Source: Microbacterium sp. PM5 (lineage in GTDB: Bacteria > Actinomycetota > Actinomycetes > Actinomycetales > Microbacteriaceae). Taken from it: 64,000 nucleotides of DNA. The DNA lies in assembly GCF_003293595.1 (NCBI RefSeq), contig NZ_CP022162.1, forward strand, positions 2,080,327 through 2,144,326. The letters run 5' to 3'. The translations under genes and the position numbers were made by a program. A model generated the notes under the pieces. The model ran no database searches and had not been told where the DNA came from. It was given only the letters and a program-made list of their open reading frames with translations. Positions 39,864 to 48,177 of this stretch are shown one piece after another; within the stretch, counting starts at the first letter, position 1, and each line of letters opens with the position of its first letter.

Positions 39864-40261
39864 GCACGGTAGCCGACAAGCTCGCCAAGAAGTCATCCAG
39901 TAAGACCAGCGCCAAGCAGGTGCGTCTGCGCCTCGTGTACGTGGACTTCTGGTCCGCCGTGAAGCTGTCCTTCCTCGCCGCGGTGGCCGTCGCGATCGTC
40001 ACTGTGGTGGCGAGCTTCCTGATCTACACGGTGCTCAGCACGACGGGACTGATCGGCAAGCTCGACGACCTCTTCAAGGCCTTCGACGACAACTTCAAGT
40101 TGAGCGATGTGATCAACCTGGCGCAGGTCATGGCGTTCTCCTCCGTGGTAGCCATCCTGAACCTGATCGTGATCACGGTGCTGGGCGCCGTCGTCGCCGG
40201 GATCTACAACCTGATGGTCAAGGTGACCGGCGGACTGCTCGTCGGCTTCACGTCCAACTGA
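39860..40261 (+). CDS. DUF3566 membrane protein, gyrA-linked
   Basis: A 133-residue protein with a basic, Lys-rich N-terminus and two transmembrane helices ([20 protein letters not shown] and [20 protein letters not shown]) separated by a ~45-residue loop. DUF3566 proteins are encoded immediately after gyrA in Actinobacteria (Rv0007-like). The overlap ATGA couples it to gyrA. Function is unknown; a role at the membrane near the origin or in cell division is only a guess from position. Confidence 0.88.
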
Positions 40262-40330
40262 CCGATTTTTTGTTTGCCCGCTCGTCGGGTAAAGTCTTGG
40301 AGGTTGACGGCGGCAACGCCGCCTCCGGAC

Positions 40331-40407
40331 GGGGCTATAGCTCAGGCGGTTAGAGCGCTTCACTGATAATGAAGAGGTCCCAGGTTCAAGTCCTGGTAGC
40401 CCCACCA
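40331..40407 (+). tRNA. tRNA-Ile (GAT)
   Basis: Acceptor stem GGGGCTA (40331-40337) pairs with TAGCCCC (40397-40403), then A and an encoded CCA (40405-40407). The anticodon stem is CTTCA/TGAAG with loop CTGATAA, anticodon GAT at 40365-40367; GGTTCAAGTCC is the T arm. A GGCGGC/GCCGCC hairpin (40308-40322) lies just upstream and a TAAAGT -10 box at 40290-40295. Confidence 0.96.
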
Positions 40408-40417
40408 CTACCCGTCC

Positions 40418-40490
40418 GGGGCCTTAGCTCAGTTGGTAGAGCGCCTGCTTTGCAAGCAGGATGTCAGGAGTTCGAATCTCCTAGGCTCCA
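40418..40490 (+). tRNA. tRNA-Ala (TGC)
   Basis: Acceptor GGGGCCT (40418-40424) pairs with AGGCTCC (40483-40489, one G-T wobble). The anticodon stem CCTGC/GCAGG encloses loop TTTGCAA, anticodon TGC at 40451-40453. The T arm is GGAGTTCGAATCTCC. No CCA is encoded; a T-run (40494-40498) follows as a terminator. It is paired 10 bp after tRNA-Ile, probably cotranscribed. Confidence 0.96.
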
Positions 40491-40533
40491 CAGTTTTTCT
40501 CCCCTCGGCCTCGCACGCTGACATACTCGCAGC

Positions 40534-40962
40534 ATGCGGTTCGAAACGACGCTCTTCCAGCAGGGAAACAACACCGGCATCGTGGTTCCCCCCGAGGTCG
40601 TCGAGGCCCTCGGCGGTGGCAGCCGGGCAGCGGTCACGGTCACCGTGAACGGCTTCACCTACCCGAGCACGCTCGCGGTGATGGGTGGACGCCACCTCAT
40701 CCCGTTCTCGTCCGACAAGCGCTCGGCGACCGGCCTCGCCGGCGGTGACGCGATCGAGGTCACCCTCGAGCTCGACACGGCACCGCGGACGGTCGAGGTC
40801 CCGGACGATCTCGCCGTCGCCTTGGACGATGCGGGGATCCGCGCGCGCTTCGACGCGCTCGCTCCCAGCGCGCGCAAGGCGCACGTCACGAACGTGGTCT
40901 CGGCCAAGACGGATGAGACCCGCACGCGACGCATCGCCGCGATCGTCGCGAAGCTCGCCTGA
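40534..40962 (+). CDS. DUF1905/YdeI-like domain protein
   Basis: A 142-residue cytosolic protein. The first part matches DUF1905 (a beta-barrel of MRFETTLFQQGNNTGIVVPP type, then SRAAVTVTVNGFTYPSTLAV and GGDAIEVTLELDTAPRTVEV). The C-terminus resembles the YdeI/OmdA alpha-helical segment (FDALAPSARKAHVTNVVSAK). Family members are linked to bacteriocin protection or are of unknown function. ATG 40534 follows a CATACT sequence by 6 nt, so the mRNA may be leaderless. It is convergent with an XRE regulator. Confidence 0.82.
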   Translation: MRFETTLFQQGNNTGIVVPPEVVEALGGGSRAAVTVTVNGFTYPSTLAVMGGRHLIPFSSDKRSATGLAGGDAIEVTLELDTAPRTVEVPDDLAVALDDAGIRARFDALAPSARKAHVTNVVSAKTDETRTRRIAAIVAKLA

Positions 40963-40976
40963 GCGGCGGCGCAGCG

Positions 40977-41822
40977 TCAGTCCGTCGTGCGGGCGAAGCG
41001 CTGCCGGGTCTCGGCATCCGCGACGTAGACCACGAGTTGCACGTCGGTGTGATCCGACGGTCGCAGCTGGTGGTGCTCGAACACCAGCCGCCCCCGTTCG
41101 GGATGGCGGAACACGCGCTCGCGTGAGACGAAGCCCCCCACGCCGTGCTCGTTCCACCGGGTGCGGAAGTCGTCGCTGGCCGCGATCAGTCTCGCAACCA
41201 GATCGCGGTAGCGCGGATCTCCCAGACGAGGTCCGGCCTCGGCGCGGAACTCGGCGAGGAATCTTCTGCTCGTGTCGTCCCAGTCGTCCAGCAGCGAGCG
41301 CACCGACGGGTCGGTGAACACGAGCCAGAGAAGGTTGCGATCTTCCGACGAGGTCGTGGCCACACCGGGGTACAGGCGCTCATACGCGCTGTTCCAGCCC
41401 GCGATCCCCCAGTCGGGGGCGAGTGCGTACGCGGGGTGGTCGTCGAGGGCGTCGAGAAAGCGCTGCACGGCGGCGGGCGCCGTATCCACGGCATCGGCGC
41501 GGGCCGCCGGCCGTGGCGCGAGGCCCACGAGACTCAGCACGTAATCGTGTTCGGCGTCGGTGAGGCGCAGCGCCGCCGCGACGGCGTCCAGGACTTGGCG
41601 CGAGGGGTGGATGTCGCGCCCCTGCTCGAGCCACGTGTACCAGGTGACGCTCACCCCCGACAGGTACGAGACCTCCTCGCGCCGCAGGCCCACGGCTCGA
41701 CCACGGCCGGCCGGCGGCAGCCCGTAGGCGGCCCGATCGAGACGCTCGCGTTGGCGTCGCAGGAACGAGCCCAGCTCCTGCCGCCGCTGACGGCCGTCGT
41801 CGCGGGTGCTGTCGTCAGTCAC
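40977..41822 (-). CDS. XRE-family regulator with MmyB-like ligand-binding domain
   Basis: A 281-residue regulator. Residues about 15-75 contain the helix-turn-helix (LGSFLRRQRERLDRAAYGLP, then RREEVSYLSGVSVTWYTWLE, the typical MLTR/MmyB start). The rest is the MLTR ligand-binding domain (VQRFLDALDDHPAYALAPDW, WNSAYERLYPG, SRERVFRHPERGRLVFEHHQ). The start is GTG 41822, 6 nt after a TAGGTT -10 box that overlaps the left half of a 21-bp palindrome. So the gene is probably autoregulated. Family ligands are usually unknown small hydrophobic molecules; targets often include dehydrogenases. The ilvD gene is divergent. Confidence 0.88.
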   Translation of the reverse strand: MTDDSTRDDGRQRRQELGSFLRRQRERLDRAAYGLPPAGRGRAVGLRREEVSYLSGVSVTWYTWLEQGRDIHPSRQVLDAVAAALRLTDAEHDYVLSLVGLAPRPAARADAVDTAPAAVQRFLDALDDHPAYALAPDWGIAGWNSAYERLYPGVATTSSEDRNLLWLVFTDPSVRSLLDDWDDTSRRFLAEFRAEAGPRLGDPRYRDLVARLIAASDDFRTRWNEHGVGGFVSRERVFRHPERGRLVFEHHQLRPSDHTDVQLVVYVADAETRQRFARTTD

Positions 41823-41828
41823 CCCACA

Positions 41829-41851
41829 AACCTAGTACTGCCACTACTAGG
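41829..41851. promoter_or_regulatory. 21-bp palindromic operator and -10 box between the XRE gene and ilvD
   Basis: CCTAGTA (41831-41837) and TACTAGG (41845-41851) are perfect inverted half-sites around a 7-bp spacer. On the minus strand TAGGTT (41834-41829) serves as -10 of the XRE gene, 6 nt before its GTG. The overlap predicts repression of the gene by its own product. Confidence 0.75.
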
Positions 41852-41898
41852 AGCAGCGCAGACTTCCGACCGCGTGCCGCGGCATCCAGAGTGGAACC

Positions 41899-43797
41899 AT
41901 GCCCACCCCTCTGCGCTCCCGCACCGTCACGCACGGCCGCAACGCCGCTGGCGCCCGTGCCCTGTTCCGCGCCGCCGGCGTCAACGCCGCCGACTTCGGC
42001 AAGCCGATGATCGCCGTCGCCAACAGCTTCACCGAGTTCGTCCCCGGCCACACGCACCTGCAGCCGGTGGGCCGCATCGTCTCCGACGCGATCACCGCGG
42101 CCGGCGGCATCCCGCGCGAGTTCAACACCATCGCCGTCGACGACGGCATCGCCATGGGGCACGGCGGCATGCTGTACTCGCTGCCCTCACGCGATCTGAT
42201 CGCCGACTCGGTGGAATACATGGTCAACGCGCACCAGGCCGACGCGCTCGTGTGCATCTCCAACTGCGACAAGATCACGCCCGGAATGCTGATGGCGGCC
42301 CTCCGCCTCAACATTCCGACCGTCTTCGTCTCGGGCGGTCCGATGGAGTCGGGCCGGGCGACTCTGGTCGACGGGACCGTCCGCACCCTCGACCTGGTCG
42401 ACGCGATCTCCGAGGCGGCGAACGACACGGTGTCGGATGCCGACATCCAGCGCATCGAGGAGAACGCCTGCCCGACGTGCGGGTCGTGCTCGGGCATGTT
42501 CACGGCCAACTCGATGAACTGTCTCGTCGAAGCGCTCGGCCTCGCCCTTCCCGGCAACGGCTCGGTACTGGCGACCCACACCGCCCGCCGCGCGCTGTAC
42601 GAGAAGGCGGGCGAGGTCGCGGTGCAGATCACGCGGGCGTTCTACGACGAAGACGACGCGTCGGTGCTTCCGCGCGCCGTCGCGAGCCCGGCGGCCTTCG
42701 CCAACGCGATGGCGCTCGACATCGCGATGGGCGGATCGACGAACACGATCCTCCACCTGCTGGCCGCGGCGCACGAGGCCGGCATCGACTTCGGTCTCGA
42801 CGAGATCGACGCCATCTCCCGTCGCGTGCCGTGCCTTGCGAAGATCGCACCCAACCCGGCCTACGGCCGCATGTACTACATGGAGGACGTGCACCGCGCC
42901 GGCGGCATCCCCACCATCCTCGGCGAGCTGCACCGCGCGGGGCTGCTCAACTCCGATGTCTCGTCGATCCACGCGGCCTCGCTGGACGCGTGGCTGGGCG
43001 AGTGGGACGTGCGCGGGGGTACGGCTTCCGACGCGGCGCGTGAGCTCTGGCACGCGGCACCCGGAGGCGTGCGCTCCTCGAGCGCGTTCTCGCAGTCGGA
43101 GCGCTGGGCGACCCTGGACGAGGATGCCGAGAACGGCTGCATCCGCTCCGTCGCGCACGCCTACTCCGCCGACGGTGGTCTCGCGGTGCTGCGCGGCAAC
43201 CTCGCGGTGGACGGCGCCGTGGTCAAGACCGCGGGCGTGGACCCCTCGATCCTGGTGTTCTCGGGTCCTGCGGTGGTCTGCGAGTCGCAAGAGGAGGCGG
43301 TGGCGAAGATCCTCGGCAAGAAGGTGCAGCCGGGTGACGTCGTCGTGATCCGGTACGAGGGTCCCAAGGGCGGCCCGGGTATGCAGGAGATGCTGCATCC
43401 CACCTCGTTCCTCAAGGGCCGGGGCCTGGGCAAGGTGTGCGCCCTGGTGACCGACGGTCGTTTCTCGGGCGGCACGTCGGGTCTGTCCATCGGTCACGTC
43501 TCGCCGGAAGCAGCCAGCGGCGGGATCATCGCCCTCGTCGAAGACGGTGACATCGTCGACATCGACATCCCGTCGCGGTCGATGAGCCTGCGTGTGGACG
43601 ACGACGAGCTCGAGCGACGTCGCGCCCGACTGCTGGACGAGGGCGGATACGCGCCGCGCGATCGTCAGCGACCGGTGTCGCTGGCGCTGCGGGCGTATGC
43701 GGCGATGGCGACGTCGGCCGATCGCGGAGCCGTCCGCGATGTCGAATCCGTCGAACGTGCGCTGCGTGAACGCGAGCTGCGGACGGCTTCGGCCTGA
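41899..43797 (+). CDS. ilvD: Dihydroxy-acid dehydratase
   Basis: A 632-residue iron-sulfur enzyme of the IlvD/EDD family; it dehydrates 2,3-dihydroxy acids to 2-keto acids in branched-chain amino-acid synthesis. The cluster cysteines are in [13 protein letters not shown] and in [17 protein letters not shown]. The conserved [16 protein letters not shown] and [19 protein letters not shown] complete the signature. It resembles the E. coli IlvD type, which is around 615 aa. The neighbours are not ilv genes; the gene stands alone, divergent from an MLTR regulator. A sugar-acid dehydratase role is possible but less likely. Confidence 0.95.
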   Translation: MPTPLRSRTVTHGRNAAGARALFRAAGVNAADFGKPMIAVANSFTEFVPGHTHLQPVGRIVSDAITAAGGIPREFNTIAVDDGIAMGHGGMLYSLPSRDLIADSVEYMVNAHQADALVCISNCDKITPGMLMAALRLNIPTVFVSGGPMESGRATLVDGTVRTLDLVDAISEAANDTVSDADIQRIEENACPTCGSCSGMFTANSMNCLVEALGLALPGNGSVLATHTARRALYEKAGEVAVQITRAFYDEDDASVLPRAVASPAAFANAMALDIAMGGSTNTILHLLAAAHEAGIDFGLDEIDAISRRVPCLAKIAPNPAYGRMYYMEDVHRAGGIPTILGELHRAGLLNSDVSSIHAASLDAWLGEWDVRGGTASDAARELWHAAPGGVRSSSAFSQSERWATLDEDAENGCIRSVAHAYSADGGLAVLRGNLAVDGAVVKTAGVDPSILVFSGPAVVCESQEEAVAKILGKKVQPGDVVVIRYEGPKGGPGMQEMLHPTSFLKGRGLGKVCALVTDGRFSGGTSGLSIGHVSPEAASGGIIALVEDGDIVDIDIPSRSMSLRVDDDELERRRARLLDEGGYAPRDRQRPVSLALRAYAAMATSADRGAVRDVESVERALRERELRTASA

Positions 43798-43823
43798 CCC
43801 TCGGATCTGCCGATCGCGACCGC

Positions 43824-43829
43824 TAGGCT
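43824..43829 (+). promoter_or_regulatory. -10 element of the NUDIX gene (leaderless)
   Basis: TAGGCT ends 6 nt before the ATG at 43836, so transcription would start at the A of the start codon. Confidence 0.6.
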
Positions 43830-43835
43830 CTCGGC

Positions 43836-44273
43836 ATGGACTTGCGGGTCGCCGCCTACGCCGTCGTCGTCGACGAGTCCGACCGCGTGCTGCTCGCTCA
43901 CTGGCACCAGGGGCGCCGGGGAGCTTGGACCATGCCCGGCGGCGGCCTGGAAGAGGGCGAGGATCCCGTGGATGCCGCGCGCCGAGAGGTGTGGGAGGAG
44001 ACCGGGTACCGCGTGCGGATCGGCACGCTCCTCGGCATCCACTCCCGCGTGATCCCGGCGAACCGCCGGGTCTTCGCTGCCGACACCGAGCCCCTGCATA
44101 CGCTGCGCATCGTGTACCGCGCGCAGGTGACGGGAGGTCAGCTGCGCCACGAGAAGAACGGATCGACCGATCGGGCGGAGTGGTTCGACCTCACGGCGCT
44201 GCCGCCGCAACGGGTGAAGCTCGTCGACATCGCGCTCGGGATGGCCGGCGTGGCCGTCACCGGCGCGGTCTGA
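43836..44273 (+). CDS. NUDIX hydrolase
   Basis: A 145-residue single-domain hydrolase of nucleoside diphosphates linked to a moiety X. The NUDIX box is complete: GGGLEEGEDPVDAARREVWE, continuing ETGY, fits the GX5EX7REUXEEXGU rule, so it is expected to be active. The N-terminus (MDLRVAAYAVVVDESDRVLL) starts the fold directly. The substrate (oxidised nucleotide, ADP-sugar or other) cannot be read from the sequence. It is monocistronic, with ilvD upstream and the convergent YbaK gene downstream. Confidence 0.9.
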   Translation: MDLRVAAYAVVVDESDRVLLAHWHQGRRGAWTMPGGGLEEGEDPVDAARREVWEETGYRVRIGTLLGIHSRVIPANRRVFAADTEPLHTLRIVYRAQVTGGQLRHEKNGSTDRAEWFDLTALPPQRVKLVDIALGMAGVAVTGAV

Positions 44274-44291
44274 GCGCGCAGTGCGATCGGC

Positions 44292-44768
44292 TCAGGACGC
44301 CGCCGGCTGCGAGATGTCGGCAACCGTCGCATCGTATGCACGGATGAGGTCGTCGGCGTCGACGAACAGGCTGTAGCCGTGCGCCCCGGCACCCATCGCG
44401 ATACGTCTGCCCACGATCGACGCGTCCGCGTACACCGGCCAGTCGTTCGTGCTGCCGATCGGCACGATGGTTCCCCGCTCGTAGCCGGTCGCGGCCAGAG
44501 CGAGCTCCGGCTCGGGGAGTCTCAGCTTGTTCACCCCGACCAGCGCGCGCAGTTTCGGCCAGGAGATCGCCAGATCTCCCGGAATCAACGCGAACAGATA
44601 CGTGTCGTCGGACTTCTTGACCACGAGTGTCTTGACGATGTCAGCAGGCTGCAGACCGAGCAGGCCGGCCGCCTCCGCAAGGCTGGATGCCGCGGGCCGC
44701 TCACGAACCTCGATGGCCAGGCCGCGCGCGGCGGCCGCATCTCGGACGCGGTCGAGGGGATCAGGCAT
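44292..44768 (-). CDS. YbaK/EbsC-family aminoacyl-tRNA deacylase-like protein
   Basis: A 158-residue protein of the YbaK/ProXp family, which removes wrongly attached amino acids from tRNAs. The typical PADIVKTLVVKKSDDTYLFA with the conserved Lys, then AISWPKLRALVGVNKLRLPE and GTIVPIGSTNDWPVYADASI are visible. The start codon overlaps the last 8 nt of the upstream gene on the same strand, so it is translated from the same mRNA. The tRNA targeted (Pro, Ala or other) is not certain. Confidence 0.9.
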   Translation of the reverse strand: MPDPLDRVRDAAAARGLAIEVRERPAASSLAEAAGLLGLQPADIVKTLVVKKSDDTYLFALIPGDLAISWPKLRALVGVNKLRLPEPELALAATGYERGTIVPIGSTNDWPVYADASIVGRRIAMGAGAHGYSLFVDADDLIRAYDATVADISQPAAS

Positions 44769-45330
44769 CCGGGGCGCGCAGCGGGTCGTCCGCCACCCAC
44801 AACTCGTCGTCCGCGCGAAGGGTCTGCCACGCCGCGTAGACCACGCCGGCCGCCGCCGCGATGCCGAGGAGGATCGCGATGACGCCCCCGGCGCCGATCC
44901 CCTTCTTCGCAGCGGGGACGCTCAGCTGCTTCGTCGCCTTCTTGCCGTACTTGTCGGCCTTCTTCTGCAGAGCGGCGAGGTCGATCGATCCGAAACCGCG
45001 ACCGGCGGCCAGATCTTGACGCTTCTCGTTCGCGGCATCCCACACCGAGAGCGCCGAACCGATCAGGGCACCCGCCGTCGGGACGACCTTGTCGTTGTAG
45101 ACCTTCTTGGAGGTCGCGACGCCCTGCTCGACATAGGGGGCGGCGTACTTCTCGTAGGTGTGCTGCACGGTCGGCACGACCTGCTCGCGGTTGTAGTTGC
45201 CGAGCTGGCGGCCGGCTTCGCGGGCGACCTCGCCCGCCTGTCCGATCAGGACCTGCTGCGACTCCCACAGCGTGTTCGCCTGGTGCTGGAGCTTGCGGAG
45301 TTCCTTCTTGCGCTTGCGGCTGAGGCTCAC
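44761..45330 (-). CDS. Conserved-looking tail-anchored protein of unknown function
   Basis: A 189-residue protein. The N-terminal ~145 residues are charged and helical (SLSRKRKKELRKLQHQANTL, WESQQVLIGQAGEVAREAGR, VVPTVQHTYEKYAAPYVEQG), of a coiled-coil or apolipoprotein-like kind. A single C-terminal transmembrane helix (IGAGGVIAILLGIAAAAGVV) precedes a short acidic tail. GTG 45330 has GGGAGG upstream. Longer frames lack coding character. The topology suggests a membrane-anchored scaffold; I do not recognise a family with a known function. Confidence 0.75.
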   Translation of the reverse strand: MSLSRKRKKELRKLQHQANTLWESQQVLIGQAGEVAREAGRQLGNYNREQVVPTVQHTYEKYAAPYVEQGVATSKKVYNDKVVPTAGALIGSALSVWDAANEKRQDLAAGRGFGSIDLAALQKKADKYGKKATKQLSVPAAKKGIGAGGVIAILLGIAAAAGVVYAAWQTLRADDELWVADDPLRAPDA

Positions 45331-45421
45331 GGTGCCCTCCCTGGGTTCCGGCTGGGTTTCATCCCATCTTGCCAGACCTCCCGGGCCTCGCGAGGGGTTG
45401 ACAGGTGAGAGAATGCTAGGC

Positions 45422-45979
45422 ATGCCGATCCACACCGCCGTCGCGACCATCCACACCAACCACGGCGACATCGTCGTCAACCTCTTCGGAGACCACGCAC
45501 CGCGCACCGTGCAGAACTTCACGGGTCTGGCCGACGGCTCGCAGGCCTGGACGCACCCGGCGACCGGCAAGCCCGGCGAGGGTCCGCTGTACAAGGACGT
45601 CATCTTCCACCGCATCATCCCGAACTTCATGATCCAGGGCGGCGACCCGCTCGGTCAGGGCGTCGGGGGCCCGGGCTACAACTTCAACGACGAGATCCAC
45701 CCCGAGCTCACGTTCGGTGCGCCCTACCTGCTCGCGATGGCCAACGCCGGACTGCGCCGCAACGCCATCACGGGCAAGGCCGAGGGCACCAACGGCTCGC
45801 AGTTCTTCATCACGACCGATCCGACGCCGTGGCTCAACGGCAAGCACACGATCTTCGGCGAGGTCGCCGACGATGCCTCGCGTGCCGTCGTCGACGCGAT
45901 CTCGGCCGTTCCGACCGCCGCGGGCGACCGCCCGATCGAGCCCGTCGTGATCAGCTCGATCGACGTCGTCCCCGCCTGA
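45422..45979 (+). CDS. ppiA: Peptidyl-prolyl cis-trans isomerase, cyclophilin type
   Basis: A 185-residue cytosolic cyclophilin that speeds up proline isomerisation during folding. The catalytic and signature block is FHRIIPNFMIQGGDPLGQGV; TNGSQFFITTDPTPWLNGKH follows. No signal peptide is present. ATG 45422 (MPIHTAVATIHTNHGD) is preferred over an ATG three codons upstream because the family starts there; a TTGACA lies at 45398-45403. A rhomboid gene follows on the same strand after 20 bp, so both probably share a transcript. Confidence 0.95.
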   Translation: MPIHTAVATIHTNHGDIVVNLFGDHAPRTVQNFTGLADGSQAWTHPATGKPGEGPLYKDVIFHRIIPNFMIQGGDPLGQGVGGPGYNFNDEIHPELTFGAPYLLAMANAGLRRNAITGKAEGTNGSQFFITTDPTPWLNGKHTIFGEVADDASRAVVDAISAVPTAAGDRPIEPVVISSIDVVPA

Positions 45980-45999
45980 AGAGAGCGGAACCGGCCCGC

Positions 46000-46845
46000 G
46001 TGACCGACTCCGACATCCGCACCAATCCGGACAACTTCTGCTACCGGCATCCTGACCGCCAGAGCTTCGTGCTCTGCCAGCGGTGTCTGCGCACGATCTG
46101 CGGAGAGTGCCAGACGCCGCTGCCGGTGGGCGTGATCTGTCCGGAGTGCCTCGCCGAGCAGCGCCAGGCCGCCAAGGCGAATGTCACGCGGATGCCGCGA
46201 CGGCGTCCGTCCGGCATCGACGGCAAACCGGTCGTGACGTACACGTTGGTCATCGTCACCACCGTGTTCTACCTGATCGGACTGATCCCGGGCATCGGCC
46301 CGCTGGTTCAGAGTCTTTTTGCGTTCGCACCGTGGCTGGCCTACACGCAGCCTTGGCGATTGTTGACCGTGACGCTCGTGCACGCGAGCCCTTTCCACAT
46401 CGCCTTCAACATGCTGGCGCTGTGGGCGCTGGGACGCAGTCTCGAACCGCTGCTCGGGCGGTGGCGTTTCTTGGCGCTCTACCTCCTGAGCGCGTTGGGT
46501 GGATCCGTGCTGGGCGCCTTCGTCGCGCCGACGACATGGGTCGTCGGCGCTTCCGGTGCGGTCTGGGGTCTTCTGGGCGCGATGTTCGTCATCGGTCGTC
46601 ACCTCGGCGCCAACGTCACCGCGATCGCCGTGCTTCTCGGGATCAACCTCGTGATCACGTTCCTGCCCGGATCGGGCATCGCGTGGCCGGCTCACATCGG
46701 CGGCGGGCTCGTGGGTGCGCTGATCGGCGTGATCTTCGCCCGAACGCGCAAGATCCGACAACGGGGGCTGCAAGTATGGTTGCTCGTCGCGGTCGGGGCG
46801 GGTCTGCTGGGCCTCCTCGCGGTGCCCTTGTTCATCTACGCCTAG
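46000..46845 (+). CDS. Rhomboid-family intramembrane serine protease with N-terminal zinc-binding region
   Basis: A 281-residue membrane protease. The N-terminal ~50 residues have a Cys/His-rich B-box-like zinc pattern (CYRHPDRQSFVLCQRCLRTI, then CGECQTPLPVGVICPEC). Six helices follow. Catalytic features are the Ser in VVGASGAVWGLLGAMFVI and the His in GIAWPAHIGGGLVGALIGVI, so activity is likely. GTG 46000 is 21 bp after the cyclophilin stop. In Actinobacteria such rhomboids are common near crgA. Substrates are unknown. Confidence 0.92.
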   Translation: MTDSDIRTNPDNFCYRHPDRQSFVLCQRCLRTICGECQTPLPVGVICPECLAEQRQAAKANVTRMPRRRPSGIDGKPVVTYTLVIVTTVFYLIGLIPGIGPLVQSLFAFAPWLAYTQPWRLLTVTLVHASPFHIAFNMLALWALGRSLEPLLGRWRFLALYLLSALGGSVLGAFVAPTTWVVGASGAVWGLLGAMFVIGRHLGANVTAIAVLLGINLVITFLPGSGIAWPAHIGGGLVGALIGVIFARTRKIRQRGLQVWLLVAVGAGLLGLLAVPLFIYA

Positions 46846-46860
46846 GCCGTCAGCGGAGAC

Positions 46861-46935
46861 TTATCCACAGGCTCATCCACAGATGGGGATGAATTACACC
46901 GGTGTAACTCACAGGCGCTGACACCTGTGGAAAGA
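46861..46935. promoter_or_regulatory. DnaA-box pair and palindromes between rhomboid and crgA
   Basis: TTATCCACA at 46861-46869 is a perfect DnaA box and TCATCCACA at 46873-46881 differs by one base. They are followed by the palindrome TTACACCGGTGTAA (46893-46906) and by CACAGG/CCTGTG arms that can form a hairpin (about 46911-46930). The gap is tail-to-tail, so no promoter is expected; a DnaA-titration or structural role is possible. Confidence 0.6.
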
Positions 46936-46949
46936 CCGCGGGGCGGCGA

Positions 46950-47189
46950 TCAGCGCCAGCGCGTCGTCATCAGGAACCCGATGAAGGCGATCCCGAAGCC
47001 GATGACGAGGTTCCATCCGGCGATGCCGGGAATCGGCAGCGCCTGGTTGCTCAGGTAGAACACGATCACCCACAGCAGCCCCAGGATCATGAGCCCGAGC
47101 ATGATGGGCTTGAACCACACCGGGTTGGGTGCGGACTCGCCCTCGCCGTACTCCGCGACCTGCTCGTCGTGCTTTCCTGAACGCGCCAT
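46950..47189 (-). CDS. crgA: Cell division protein CrgA
   Basis: A 79-residue membrane protein that in Actinobacteria coordinates septum assembly (with FtsZ, FtsI and FtsQ). It has a charged cytosolic lead (MARSGKHDEQVAEYGEGES), the family pattern PNPVWFKPIMLGLMILGLLW, a second helix (GWNLVIGFGIAFIGFLMTTR) and ends right after it. The ATG at 47189 is 7 nt downstream of a TAGAAT -10 box, so the mRNA is leaderless. It is divergent from the class E sortase gene. Confidence 0.94.
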   Translation of the reverse strand: MARSGKHDEQVAEYGEGESAPNPVWFKPIMLGLMILGLLWVIVFYLSNQALPIPGIAGWNLVIGFGIAFIGFLMTTRWR

Positions 47190-47196
47190 GGCCAAG

Positions 47197-47238
47197 ATTC
47201 TACCTGGCAGGTCTCCCCCAGCCACGCTGTGCGACAAT
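47197..47238. promoter_or_regulatory. Divergent leaderless promoters of crgA and sortase E
   Basis: On the minus strand TAGAAT (47202-47197) lies 7 nt before the crgA ATG. On the plus strand GACAAT (47233-47238) lies 6 nt before the sortase GTG at 47245. The two start codons are only 55 bp apart, so the promoters overlap and may compete. Confidence 0.6.
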
Positions 47239-47244
47239 CACAGC

Positions 47245-48177
47245 GTGAAGGACGGCACCGGCGACAACGCAGCCGAGGGCATCGACCCCCTCGAGCACAC
47301 GTCTCGACGTGCGCGGCGTCTTGCCGCGCAGTCGGAGGGGTCCGGGCCGACGATCCCGGCGCAGACGAACTCGCAGGAGCCGGAGGGCACGTCCCCGGCG
47401 GCGCGCCCGGTCAAGCCGGTGAAGCCGCGGCGACGAGCCTCTTTCCTCGGCGTCCTCGGCGAGCTGCTGATCACGGCCGGCGTCATCGCACTGCTCTACG
47501 TCGCCTGGCAGATGTGGATCGGTGACTGGATCATCGGGTCGCAGAAGCACACCGAGGCCAGCGCGCTGTCGCAGAGCTGGCTGCAGCAGGCATCGCAGAG
47601 CCCGACGGCATCCGACACTCCGTCTCCATCTCCGAGCGCGAGCTCATCTCCGGAGGCCGCCGCACCTGTCGTTCCGGTAATGGCCCAGAAGGACTACGGT
47701 CAGCAGTTCGGGGTCATGTTCATCCCGCGTTTCGGGCCGAACTGGCAGTTCACCGTGGCCGCGGGCACCGGCCGTCACGACATCCTCGACGCGGGCGAGA
47801 TCGGTCACTACACCGACACCGCCATGCCCGGAGAGGTCGGCAACACCGTGTACGCCGCCCATCGGTGGACCTCGGGCGCACCCTTCGACCCGATCGACAA
47901 GCTCGTGATCGGCGACGCCATCGTCATCCAGACCCCGGACGGCTGGTACACCTATCGCTTCCGTACTCTGGAGTACGTCCAGGCGACGCAGGTCGAGGTC
48001 TTGCTGCCCGTTCCGCAGCAGGTGGGCATGGCGGCCAACGGCCGTTACCTCACCCTGACCAGCTGTGCCCCGAAGCTCAACATGCTCGAGCGCATCATCG
48101 CATACGCCGTGTTCGAGAGCTTCACTCCGACCTCGGCGGGACCGCCCGCCTCGCTGACCCAGGGAGTGTCCGCCTGA
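47245..48177 (+). CDS. Class E sortase
   Basis: A 310-residue membrane-anchored transpeptidase that attaches cell-wall proteins, probably with an LAxTG-type signal. After an N-terminal cytosolic part rich in Pro/Arg there is one helix (FLGVLGELLITAGVIALLYV), a Ser/Pro linker and the catalytic domain: His in VYAAHRWTSGAPF, Cys in YLTLTSCAPKLNMLERIIAY with Arg a few residues on. GTG 47245 is chosen because it follows a GACAAT box by 6 nt. A 52-residue membrane protein gene overlaps its stop (TGATG). Substrates are not in this window. Confidence 0.93.
   Translation: MKDGTGDNAAEGIDPLEHTSRRARRLAAQSEGSGPTIPAQTNSQEPEGTSPAARPVKPVKPRRRASFLGVLGELLITAGVIALLYVAWQMWIGDWIIGSQKHTEASALSQSWLQQASQSPTASDTPSPSPSASSSPEAAAPVVPVMAQKDYGQQFGVMFIPRFGPNWQFTVAAGTGRHDILDAGEIGHYTDTAMPGEVGNTVYAAHRWTSGAPFDPIDKLVIGDAIVIQTPDGWYTYRFRTLEYVQATQVEVLLPVPQQVGMAANGRYLTLTSCAPKLNMLERIIAYAVFESFTPTSAGPPASLTQGVSA

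Noticed and set aside
40262..40330. Possible small gene before tRNA-Ile
   Set aside because: Only the tRNA promoter and a leader hairpin are seen.
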